Assembly: GCA_002491565.1 (NCBI GenBank)
Contig: DKWE01000003.1
Location: 1 to 8,690 of the forward strand
Reading direction: 5' to 3'
Source: Lachnospiraceae bacterium UBA7160
Lineage (GTDB): Bacteria; Bacillota; Clostridia; Lachnospirales; Lachnospiraceae
Length of the DNA stretch: 8,690 nt
In this document: in pieces, positions 1 through 6,584 of the stretch
Layout of the letters: every line of letters starts with the position of its first letter
How positions within the stretch are numbered: the stretch's first letter is position 1
The notes under the pieces: generated by a model
Databases searched by the model: none
Seen by the model: the letters and a program-made list of their open reading frames with translations, nothing else
Told to the model about the DNA's origin: nothing
Translations under genes and position numbers: made by a program

Positions 1-65
1 TGATGGGAATCGAACCCACGTATTCAGCTTGGAAGGCTGATGTTCTACCATTGAACCACACCTGC
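1..65 (-). tRNA. tRNA-Gly (anticodon TCC), cut at its 3' end by the window edge
   Basis: Read on the minus strand, the gene begins GCAGGTG at 65 and has a D-arm with the GGTTCAATGGTAGAAC pattern. The anticodon stem TCAGC/GCTGA encloses the loop CTTCCAA, so the anticodon TCC sits at 33-31 and decodes GGA. The T-arm carries GTTCGATTC. Only the first two bases of the 3' acceptor strand are inside the window, so the discriminator base and any encoded CCA cannot be seen. It lies 26 bases downstream of tRNA-Pro and is probably co-transcribed with it. Confidence 0.96.
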
Positions 66-91
66 ATCGCTGCGTAGAAAGAATCTGAAAC

Positions 92-166
92 TCGGGGTGA
101 CAGGATTCGAACCTGCGACCTCCTGGTCCCAAACCAGGCGCTCTAGCCAAACTGAGCCACACCCCG
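92..166 (-). tRNA. tRNA-Pro (anticodon TGG)
   Basis: This is a complete 75-base cloverleaf on the minus strand. The acceptor stem CGGGGTG/CACCCCG has the C1:G72 pair and A73 discriminator typical of bacterial tRNA-Pro. The D-stem is GCTC/GAGC. The anticodon stem CCTGG/CCAGG encloses the loop TTTGGGA, giving anticodon TGG at 131-129. The T-loop contains GGTTCGAATCC. No CCA is encoded after A73 (the next bases are GTT), so CCA would be added by tRNA nucleotidyltransferase. It is the first gene after the promoter at 207-235. Confidence 0.97.
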
Positions 167-206
167 TTCCAAGCCTCGCGAACGCCTTTCGCTTGACGCA
201 AGATGA

Positions 207-235
207 ATTATAATATAGCTCTTGCTAAATGTCAA
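207..235 (-). promoter_or_regulatory. Consensus sigma-70/SigA promoter of the tRNA-Pro/tRNA-Gly cluster
   Basis: On the minus strand a perfect -35 box TTGACA (235-230) is separated by exactly 17 bases from a perfect -10 box TATAAT (212-207). Transcription should start near position 200, leaving a leader of about 34 bases before tRNA-Pro. The leader contains a small GCGAA/TTCGC hairpin (192-178). Upstream of the -35 box, on this strand, are A-runs at 240-245, 248-254 and 261-265, which resemble an UP element. A full-consensus promoter with upstream A-tracts is what is expected of a highly expressed stable-RNA operon. Confidence 0.93.
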
Positions 236-290
236 CAACTTTTTTCATTTTTTTCTAACATTTTTGAGGGCAAACATACATTTCAAATTC

Positions 291-1469
291 TCAATATATG
301 TGAAACGTCTTCACCGCCCATTTGATCGCGCGGTATTTCGGCGTCTCAAGCTCGCGGACAGCCTCCTTCAGTTTCTCCCGAATCGGAATGCCCTGCGGGC
401 AAAGCCGCTCGCACTTTCCGCAGCCAATACACTGCGACGCGCTGGAAGTCTCACGGCGCATCGCGGTTGACTGCACATACTCCCACATGCCCGAACCCTT
501 TCCCTCAGAATACTTGACATTGTAGCAGTGAAATGCCATCGGGATATCTACCTTGTTCGGACACGGCATACAGTAGCCGCAGCCAGTACAGCCAACCTTC
601 ATATACTTCTGGATCTGTTCACGTACCTGTTCCACCAGAGTATGCTGAGCCTCCCCGAAGCAGCCAGCCTGCGCCGTCTCTGCTGTACGGATATTTTCCT
701 GTACCATCTCCAGAGAATTCATGCCGGACAGCACGACTGTCACCTGCGGCTGATTCCAGAGCCAGCGAAGCCCAAGCTCTGCCGGGGAAGCAAATGTGCT
801 GTCTTTCGCGATCAGCTCCTTTGCCTCCTGCGGCAGATGGCTGACCAGCCGGCCGCCGCGCAGCGGCTCCATGATGATGACCGGCAGCCCTTTCTTTGCG
901 GCATACTCCAGACCTTCCCGGCCAGCCTGGGACTGCTCATCGAGATAATTATACTGGATCTGGCAGAAATCCCAGTCATAGGCGTCAAGCAGCGCCTTGA
1001 AATTTCCGGGGTTCCCGTGATAGGAAAACCCGATGTTGCGGATCTGCCCTGCTTCCTTCTTCCTGGCAATCCAGTCCGCCAGCCCAAGTCCTGCCAGACG
1101 CTCCCACGTCTTCACATCATTCAGCATATGCATCAGATAATAATCAATATAATCCGTCTGCAGCCGGCTAAGCTCCTCTGCAAAACGCTTCTGCGCGCCT
1201 GCGACGGATTTGATCAGATAATGCGGAAGCTTCGTTGCAAGGTGAACCTGGCTGCGGCAGTTGTTTTTAGCCAGAATTTTCCCGACTGCCTCCTCGCTGC
1301 CCGGATAGACGTAGGCGGTGTCCAGATAATTTACTCCATGACGAATCGCATACATGAGCTCCTGCTCCGCCTTATCCAGATCAATTTCGGATCCCTTTTT
1401 TGTAAAACGCATACAGCCATAGCCAAGAATTGACAGTGGCTCTCCCTTGCGGTCCTCCCGGTACAGCAT
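291..1469 (-). CDS. Aldo/keto reductase with C-terminal ferredoxin-like domain (COG1453 type)
   Basis: This is a 392-residue predicted NAD(P)H-dependent oxidoreductase, probably cytoplasmic. The AKR barrel fills about residues 1-265. The usual catalytic tetrad is visible: Asp50 and Tyr55 in LDTAYVY, Lys80 in LATKLP and His114 in YLMHML. A second module (about 285-392) carries two cysteine clusters. C294/C297/C300/C303 has CX2CX2CX2CP spacing, and C347/C350/C353/C357 has the classical [4Fe-4S] spacing CX2CX2CX3CP. This fusion is typical of the COG1453 group in anaerobes; the natural substrate is not known. I chose the start at 1469 because AAGGAGG lies 7 bases upstream and the AKR fold begins at once (MLYREDRKG). 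The frame stays open for 12 more codons to an ATG at 1505, but that start has no better site. The stop is only 56 bases before the -35 box of the tRNA promoter, with no terminator visible. Confidence 0.93.
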   Translation of the reverse strand: MLYREDRKGEPLSILGYGCMRFTKKGSEIDLDKAEQELMYAIRHGVNYLDTAYVYPGSEEAVGKILAKNNCRSQVHLATKLPHYLIKSVAGAQKRFAEELSRLQTDYIDYYLMHMLNDVKTWERLAGLGLADWIARKKEAGQIRNIGFSYHGNPGNFKALLDAYDWDFCQIQYNYLDEQSQAGREGLEYAAKKGLPVIIMEPLRGGRLVSHLPQEAKELIAKDSTFASPAELGLRWLWNQPQVTVVLSGMNSLEMVQENIRTAETAQAGCFGEAQHTLVEQVREQIQKYMKVGCTGCGYCMPCPNKVDIPMAFHCYNVKYSEGKGSGMWEYVQSTAMRRETSSASQCIGCGKCERLCPQGIPIREKLKEAVRELETPKYRAIKWAVKTFHIY

Positions 1470-1476
1470 ACGGTTC

Positions 1477-1483
1477 CCTCCTT
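1477..1483 (-). promoter_or_regulatory. Ribosome binding site setting the AKR start
   Basis: AAGGAGG on the minus strand is complementary to the 16S rRNA 3' end and lies 7 bases before the ATG at 1469. It decides this start over the in-frame ATG at 1505. Confidence 0.85.
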
Positions 1484-1575
1484 CACTGGCCAGCTGCCTT
1501 CCCACCTCGCAGTGTCCCTGAAACGTTCTGTGAAGCGAAAACGCTGTTCATCTCATAGTCTTACAATACACGGCA

Positions 1576-2598
1576 TTACCCATGAAACACTACATCGCGT
1601 GTAATTTCTTCCAGGCTGTGCACGCCGCACATCGCCATCGCATCAGCAAGCTCCGCGCCGAGCTTTTCAATATACAGCCTTACGCCCTCTTCCGCTCCAC
1701 CGTATACTGCCGTCACAAACGGACGTGCGATCAGCACCGCATCCGCGCCAAGCGCAAGCGCCTTCAGGATATCCACCCCGCTGCGGATCCCGCCGTCCAC
1801 GAGAATTTTCACCCCGCTGCCTGCGAGTGCATCCGCAATTGCTGGCAATACCTCTGCCGTCGCCGGACACTGGTCGAGCACACGCCCTCCGTGATTGCTC
1901 ACGATGACAGCGGCCGCACCAGCCTCCTTCGCTTTTAATGCCCCGCGCACCGTCATGACACCCTTTACCACAAACGGTACGCCTGCCAGCTCCGCGATCC
2001 CGCGCAGCTCCTCCGTCGTTTTGCTCCCGGCCGGAGGCGTCATGTTCTTCAAAAACGGAAGCCCCGCCGCATCGATATCCATCGCCACCGCAAAGCTCCC
2101 CGCTTTCTGGCACAGAGCAAGCTTCCCGCGCACGGTGTCCGGATTCCACGGCTTCACAGTTGGAATGCCCGCTCCGTCTGCCGCTGCGATTGCCTCACAG
2201 GCAGCCTCCATCACCTTCGGATTCGTCCCGTCGCCGGTAAACGCGGCGATTCCATTCTCCGCGCAGGCCTTCACCAGAATCTGATTGTACGCAAGATCAT
2301 CGTACTTTTCTCCATAATGCAGATTAACCGCGCCAACCGGACCTGCAAAAAACGGGAAGCGAAACCGTCTGCCAAACAGCTCCAGTGAGGTATCCACCGG
2401 AATATTTTCGCAGATCGTATCCATATTGACCCGGATCTCCTGCCACTTGTCATAATTGCGGATCGCGGTGTCGCCAATCCCCTTTGCACCGGGACCCGGC
2501 ACCTGATTTTTGCATGCCCGCCCATTGCACACCGGACATGCCTTACAATATGCTCCCATGCAGGTCCGCGCCTGCTCCAGTACTTCCTGATATGTCAT
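1576..2598 (-). CDS. FMN-dependent alpha-hydroxy-acid oxidoreductase with N-terminal cysteine cluster
   Basis: This 340-residue protein belongs to the FMN-dependent alpha-hydroxy-acid dehydrogenase/oxidase family (glycolate oxidase, lactate oxidase, L-lactate dehydrogenase), a TIM barrel that oxidises an L-2-hydroxy acid to the 2-oxo acid. Family marks are Lys212 in FVVKG, the active-site signature SNHGGR at 234-239 with Asp242, and the FMN-phosphate site DGGIRSG (268-274) followed by GADAVLIARP (284-293). The N-terminus is unusual, with cysteines at 13, 18, 21, 24 and 29 (CX4CX2CX2CX4C). These could bind a metal or iron-sulfur cluster or form disulfides. The N-terminal part also differs from classical glycolate oxidase, so the substrate and electron acceptor cannot be assigned. 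In an anaerobe an oxygen-using oxidase reaction would be surprising. The ATG at 2598 is preceded by a purine-rich GGAAGGAAAGG stretch. The AKR gene follows after 106 bases. Confidence 0.9.
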   Translation of the reverse strand: MTYQEVLEQARTCMGAYCKACPVCNGRACKNQVPGPGAKGIGDTAIRNYDKWQEIRVNMDTICENIPVDTSLELFGRRFRFPFFAGPVGAVNLHYGEKYDDLAYNQILVKACAENGIAAFTGDGTNPKVMEAACEAIAAADGAGIPTVKPWNPDTVRGKLALCQKAGSFAVAMDIDAAGLPFLKNMTPPAGSKTTEELRGIAELAGVPFVVKGVMTVRGALKAKEAGAAAVIVSNHGGRVLDQCPATAEVLPAIADALAGSGVKILVDGGIRSGVDILKALALGADAVLIARPFVTAVYGGAEEGVRLYIEKLGAELADAMAMCGVHSLEEITRDVVFHG

Positions 2599-2624
2599 AA
2601 TATCCCTTTCCTTCCCTGTAAAGA

Positions 2625-2630
2625 ATTATA
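2625..2630 (-). promoter_or_regulatory. Possible -10 box of the hydroxy-acid oxidoreductase gene
   Basis: TATAAT reads on the minus strand 27 bases before the ATG at 2598. No convincing -35 box lies 16-18 bases further upstream, and no TGn extension is present. A promoter here would need an activator or may not exist. The inverted repeat at 2672-2704 lies just upstream of it. Confidence 0.3.
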
Positions 2631-2671
2631 AACTCATTGAAATACGATCGTCTGCATCCCGCACATTTTTT

Positions 2672-2704
2672 AGCTGCAGAATGCCCGTTACCTATTCTGC
2701 AGCT
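2672..2704. repeat. Perfect 11-bp inverted repeat overlapping the MATE stop codon
   Basis: The arms AGCTGCAGAAT (2672-2682) and ATTCTGCAGCT (2694-2704) are exact reverse complements around an 11-base loop. On the coding (minus) strand the first arm contains the last MATE codons and part of the TAG stop (2694-2692), and the second arm is followed by AAAAAATG, not a U-tract. It is therefore not a classical intrinsic terminator for MATE. It could protect or process the mRNA 3' end, or act as a protein-binding palindrome upstream of the oxidoreductase gene. Confidence 0.75.
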
Positions 2705-4056
2705 CTTACCTTGCGCATCACCAAAAAATAGCTCGGCACAAGAATCAGATCTGCACCCATCCACGCGAAAATCTCCGCATAAAAGATCCCGTTTTCGCCT
2801 AGTGCAAGCGGCAGCAAAAGCGCCGTTCCGGTGCGCATCACGAATTCCGCGCAGCCAGAGATCATCGGCAGCACGGTATTTCCCATTCCCTGAATACAGC
2901 TGCGCGTCACATGCAGTACGTACAGCACCGGCAGCCAGAGACTCATGATTTTCAGATAGCGGAACGCGACCTCCAGCGCCTGCTCGCCCACACCCGGCTC
3001 CGCCGTGATAAACGCCCCCAGTAACAAGCGCCCGAATAACAGCATCAGCGCAGTAATCAGCACGGAGGTCACGAGCGAAATCAGCAGCGCCGACCGCATC
3101 CCATCAGAGATGCGCTTTTTCTTCCCTGCTCCGAGATTCTGTCCCGCGTAAGTGACCATTGCATAGCCGTAAGAAGTCGCGGCTGTCTCAAGCAGACCGT
3201 ACAGCTTGTTCGTCGCTGTAAATCCTGCGATGAATACGACGCCGAACCCATTGACTACCTTCTGGACAATCATGCCGCCAACCGCAATGATTGTATTTTG
3301 AAACGCCATCGGTGCGCCAAGCACAAGCAGCCGCCTCATCAGGCTGGTCTCCAGCTGCCAGTCCTCCCGCGTCATGTGCAGCACCTCAATCCTCCGGATC
3401 CGCACATAGCAATACACGGCAGACAGGCACTGTGCCAGAATCGTCGCAGCGGCAGCCCCTTCCACGCCCCAGCCAAATCCCATAACAAACGCAAGATCCA
3501 GCACAATATTGACGATGGAAGCTACGACCATCGCAACTAACGGAGTACGGCTGTCCCCCAGAGAACGCAGGATACACGCCGCCAGGTTGTAAGCTGTCAC
3601 GACAGGAATGCCCGCAAACAAAATGCGCAGATATGCCATCCCAACCGGCCGGATATCCGGCGGCGTATTCAGAAGGTCCAGAACGCCGCCCGCCAGTCCT
3701 TCACTGGCAGCGGTCACAACCACTGCACAGAGAGCAGCGAGTACAACCGCATTCGCAACGACGCGCCGCAGTCTTGCATACTCTCCTGCTCCGAATTTCT
3801 GTGCCATCAGGATTGCAAAGCCCTGTGCAAATCCCTGCACGATGCCAAGCACCAGCCAGTTGAGCCAGTCAACTGCGCCCAGCGCAGCCAGCGTCTCCAC
3901 GCCAAGCACTTTTCCGACGACCGCCGTGTCCACAATGGTATACAGCTGCTGAAAAATATTTCCCGCCATCAGCGGAAGCGAAAAGAGAATCAGCAGCCGC
4001 GCCGGACTTCCTACGGTCAGATCTTTCGTTTTCTTTTTCTTCAGTACGCGCTCCAT
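2692..4056 (-). CDS. MATE-family multidrug/metabolite efflux transporter
   Basis: This 454-residue integral membrane protein belongs to the MATE (multi antimicrobial extrusion) family, which exports organic cations, drugs or metabolites in exchange for Na+ or H+. The length and about 12 hydrophobic helices match the family. Visible family features are the first-helix region with LPLMAGNIFQQLYTIVDT (27-44), RSLGDSRTP between helices of the N-lobe (164-172), the second-lobe counterpart beginning LGAPMAFQN (246-254), AGQNLGAGK (304-312), and IQGMGNT (388-394). This last segment repeats the N-lobe LGDSRTP position in the second half, as expected for two homologous lobes. The N-terminus is cytoplasmic and Lys-rich (KKKKTK). 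The ATG at 4056 follows GAGGAAAG, slightly close spacing. A 10-bp GC-rich hairpin sits directly upstream of that site. The substrate cannot be read from sequence; its place after a beta-glucosidase allows export of an aglycone or other metabolite. Confidence 0.95.
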   Translation of the reverse strand: MERVLKKKKTKDLTVGSPARLLILFSLPLMAGNIFQQLYTIVDTAVVGKVLGVETLAALGAVDWLNWLVLGIVQGFAQGFAILMAQKFGAGEYARLRRVVANAVVLAALCAVVVTAASEGLAGGVLDLLNTPPDIRPVGMAYLRILFAGIPVVTAYNLAACILRSLGDSRTPLVAMVVASIVNIVLDLAFVMGFGWGVEGAAAATILAQCLSAVYCYVRIRRIEVLHMTREDWQLETSLMRRLLVLGAPMAFQNTIIAVGGMIVQKVVNGFGVVFIAGFTATNKLYGLLETAATSYGYAMVTYAGQNLGAGKKKRISDGMRSALLISLVTSVLITALMLLFGRLLLGAFITAEPGVGEQALEVAFRYLKIMSLWLPVLYVLHVTRSCIQGMGNTVLPMISGCAEFVMRTGTALLLPLALGENGIFYAEIFAWMGADLILVPSYFLVMRKVRAAE

Positions 4057-4070
4057 CTTTCCTCACTGTT

Positions 4071-4102
4071 CGGCGCACACAGCAAAGCCGCCGTGTGCGC
4101 CG
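4071..4102. repeat. Perfect 10-bp GC-rich hairpin in the MATE leader
   Basis: CGGCGCACAC (4071-4080) and GTGTGCGCCG (4093-4102) are exact reverse complements around a 12-base loop. On the coding strand the hairpin ends 5 bases before the GAGGAAAG ribosome binding site of the MATE gene (start 4056) and has no U-tract after it. As RNA it would be stable and close enough to influence ribosome access; as DNA it could be an operator. On the plus strand it is followed by a T-rich stretch, but no plus-strand gene is present to terminate. Confidence 0.7.
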
Positions 4103-4165
4103 TTCTTATTTGATCCGTTTTCCCTTCTATGTACCGTTTCTAAATCGTTACTGTTCACGTAACCT

Positions 4166-6583
4166 TTAATCCATCTTCAAAATCAGCTCCAGCATACGCT
4201 TTGCGCACACCGCGATCTCCTCACGTGTGATCCGGCCTTCCTCATAGTCTTTCTTCAGGCGCTCCGGATAACCACAGCCCATCTTTACATCGTTTCCGGC
4301 CTTCAGCTCGATATACTGCTCCGCGTGGTTCCACCAGTCTGTCGTAACGATTCCGCCAAAGCCCCACTCGCCGCGCAGGATATCGGTCAGAAGCTCCCGG
4401 TTCTCCGAGGTGCGCTGGCCATTCATGATGTTGTACGAAGACATAATCGTCCACGGGTCGGACTCTTTCACTACAATCTCAAAGCCCTTCAGGTAGATCT
4501 CACGCAGCGCACGCTCTGATACGCGGGAATCACTCTCAAACCGGCAGGTCTCCTTATTGTTACAGCAGAAATGCTTCACGGATGCACCGACATGCTGGGA
4601 CTGGATGCCCCGCACCATTGCAGCGCCCATCTTCCCGGCAATCAGCGGATCCTCCGAATAGTACTCAAAATTGCGGCCGCAGAGCGGGCTTCTGTGAATA
4701 TTCATCGCTGGTGTCAGCCATACGCCGATATGATTCTCCGCCACCTCGGATGCGCCGGCTGCGCCGACCTGCTCCAAAAGCTCCGTATTCCAGGTGCAGG
4801 CAAGCAGCGTCGCACACGGGAATGCTGTTGTATTCACCCCAACCCACGGCTGAATGCGCAGACCTGCAGGGCCATCTGCCGTCATCACATTCGGAACCCC
4901 GTACTCCGGCAGATTTCCGAAGCCGAAGGTATTCGCGACGCCGGTATTCGGCTGGCCGCAGACGAGCTGGATCAGATCCTCAATCGAAAGCTGCTCCATA
5001 AATGCGTCCAGGGATGCTTTTCCCTCCGCGACATCCAGGAACCGGATTCCATCCGTCTGGTCCTGTCCAAATCTCGCGCCCTTGCGAGCCTTTACATCCG
5101 GACTCATTGGAGGCGTATCCTCGCCGCTCCACGGAGAAATCCGGACTCCGGCTTCATTCTTTTCAAGCGGCTCCATCGTTCCGTCCGGGCGCATCCGTTC
5201 CCCGAGCAGGGTCGGCGCACACTTTTCGGAAAGCTGCTCCACTACCACATCCTTATCCAGGCCCATTACACCTGCCTTTTTTACGTCGCGGACACTTGTG
5301 CCAAGCCAGAAAGTATAGGTACCCTGTTCCAACACATATGCTGACTTATGTACCTTTCCGGTGTCGTCATAGCTCGCGAGGCTCGCCATCGGAACGGAAA
5401 GTTTGACCACCTGGGTTTCGCCCGGAGCAAGCAGTCTGGTCTTTGCAAATGCTTTCAGCTCCTTCGCAGGCTTGCCAAGCTTCCCCTGCGGCGCTTCCAC
5501 GTACAGCTGTACGACCTCCTTGCCTGCCCGCGCGCCGGTATTTGTCACATGCGCCAGCACGGTATATTCCTCGTGCGTCATGTGCGAATCCATCTTCTCC
5601 ACGAGAAACTCCGTATAGGAAAGACCAAAGCCAAAGGGATAATTCACCTTCTCCGCTGCCTGCGGAATCGTCTCAAAATAGCGGTAGCCCACATAAATGT
5701 CATCTGTATACTCTACATAGTTCAGAGAATCATGGAAATTGTAGGAAGACGGGTAATCCTCCAGCCGCTTTGCAAAGGTGTCCACCAGCTTTCCGGATGG
5801 GTTGGCATCGCCAGTCAGCAGATCCGCCGCCGCAAGGCCGCCCTCCATACCGCCCTGCCATGCGACCAGCACAGACTGAATCTCCTCATCTGCGCAGAAC
5901 CAGGAAGAATCCACCATGCCGCCGACATTCAGCACCACAATCACATTTGCAAAATTCTCTTTTACTGTCTCTACCATGCGCTGCTCCGCATTGGACAGGT
6001 AGAAATCTCCGCGCTCAAATACCTTGGATGCGCGCGCAATCAGATTCTGCTCTCCCGACTGGAACTCAGCAGCATGCTCCTTGTCTCCCTCAGACTGGAT
6101 CGTGCGGTCCCAGTTCTCCCCGGAGAACCGGCAGATGGTTACAATCGCAGTGTCCGCAAATGCCTTTGCACCGGCGAGCAGCTCTGCCGGGATCTCCGGC
6201 TCCTCTGTCATGCCCGGCACAATGCCCTCTGCATACTGCTTTGCCACCTCTTCCTCATAGAAGCATCCCAGAGGCGCGTAGAGCCGTACCTTACCCTCCG
6301 CCTCCTTCTCGCGCATGCCTGCGAGCAGGCTGCGCACATAAGCGACCGTCACATCGCCGCTTCCACCGCCGCCCTTTACATAATCCGCACAGCCCTTTCC
6401 AAACAGTGCCACCCGTTTTCCTGTCGGAATCGGAAGCACCTGCCGATCATTTTTCAGCAGCACCATACCTTCTGCTGCAGCCGCGCGCGAAAGCGCGATA
6501 TGCTCCGGCGATCCGGTCACACGTCTGCCATCCTTGCCCATCGGCAGCCCCGGCTGATAAAAGAATCTTGCCCACTTGTTCAT
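4166..6583 (-). CDS. GH3 beta-glucosidase with reversed domain order
   Basis: This 805-residue family 3 glycoside hydrolase probably removes terminal beta-linked glucose (or another beta-sugar) from oligosaccharides or glucosides by a retaining mechanism. Domains run in the reverse of the usual GH3 order. First comes the alpha/beta sandwich (about 25-320: EGMVLLKND, GKGCADYVKGGGGSGDV, NPSGKLVDTF, NYPFGFGLSYT). Next is the fibronectin III-like domain (about 340-430: GKEVVQLYV, KPAKELKAFAKT). Last is the TIM barrel (about 525-805). The nucleophile is Asp749 in GIVTTDWW; likely substrate contacts are in TADGPAGLR (568-576), RNFEYYSEDP (637-646) and Lys670-His671. Glu156 in FSGENWDR is the candidate acid/base, from the family pattern GE-x2-DR. 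There is no signal peptide, so the enzyme should be cytoplasmic and act on imported glucosides. The start at 6583 follows AAAGGAG by 9 bases and lies one base past the nitroreductase stop. The frame is open upstream to 6727, but those 48 codons overlap the nitroreductase gene. Confidence 0.93.
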   Translation of the reverse strand: MNKWARFFYQPGLPMGKDGRRVTGSPEHIALSRAAAAEGMVLLKNDRQVLPIPTGKRVALFGKGCADYVKGGGGSGDVTVAYVRSLLAGMREKEAEGKVRLYAPLGCFYEEEVAKQYAEGIVPGMTEEPEIPAELLAGAKAFADTAIVTICRFSGENWDRTIQSEGDKEHAAEFQSGEQNLIARASKVFERGDFYLSNAEQRMVETVKENFANVIVVLNVGGMVDSSWFCADEEIQSVLVAWQGGMEGGLAAADLLTGDANPSGKLVDTFAKRLEDYPSSYNFHDSLNYVEYTDDIYVGYRYFETIPQAAEKVNYPFGFGLSYTEFLVEKMDSHMTHEEYTVLAHVTNTGARAGKEVVQLYVEAPQGKLGKPAKELKAFAKTRLLAPGETQVVKLSVPMASLASYDDTGKVHKSAYVLEQGTYTFWLGTSVRDVKKAGVMGLDKDVVVEQLSEKCAPTLLGERMRPDGTMEPLEKNEAGVRISPWSGEDTPPMSPDVKARKGARFGQDQTDGIRFLDVAEGKASLDAFMEQLSIEDLIQLVCGQPNTGVANTFGFGNLPEYGVPNVMTADGPAGLRIQPWVGVNTTAFPCATLLACTWNTELLEQVGAAGASEVAENHIGVWLTPAMNIHRSPLCGRNFEYYSEDPLIAGKMGAAMVRGIQSQHVGASVKHFCCNNKETCRFESDSRVSERALREIYLKGFEIVVKESDPWTIMSSYNIMNGQRTSENRELLTDILRGEWGFGGIVTTDWWNHAEQYIELKAGNDVKMGCGYPERLKKDYEEGRITREEIAVCAKRMLELILKMD

Positions 6584-6584
6584 T

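Noticed and set aside
528..1433. A 301-codon plus-strand open frame opposite the AKR gene
   Set aside because: It is antisense to a well-supported AKR with intact catalytic residues and has no recognisable domain of its own.
4071..4102. The GC-rich hairpin as an intrinsic terminator of the glucosidase gene
   Set aside because: On the minus strand it is followed by AACAGTGAGG, not by a U-run. It is kept as a leader hairpin of unknown role.
4147..4163. A GTTAC/GTAAC inverted repeat just after the glucosidase stop, as a terminator
   Set aside because: The stem is only 5 bp and AT-rich, with no clear U-tract, so a stable terminator hairpin is unlikely.
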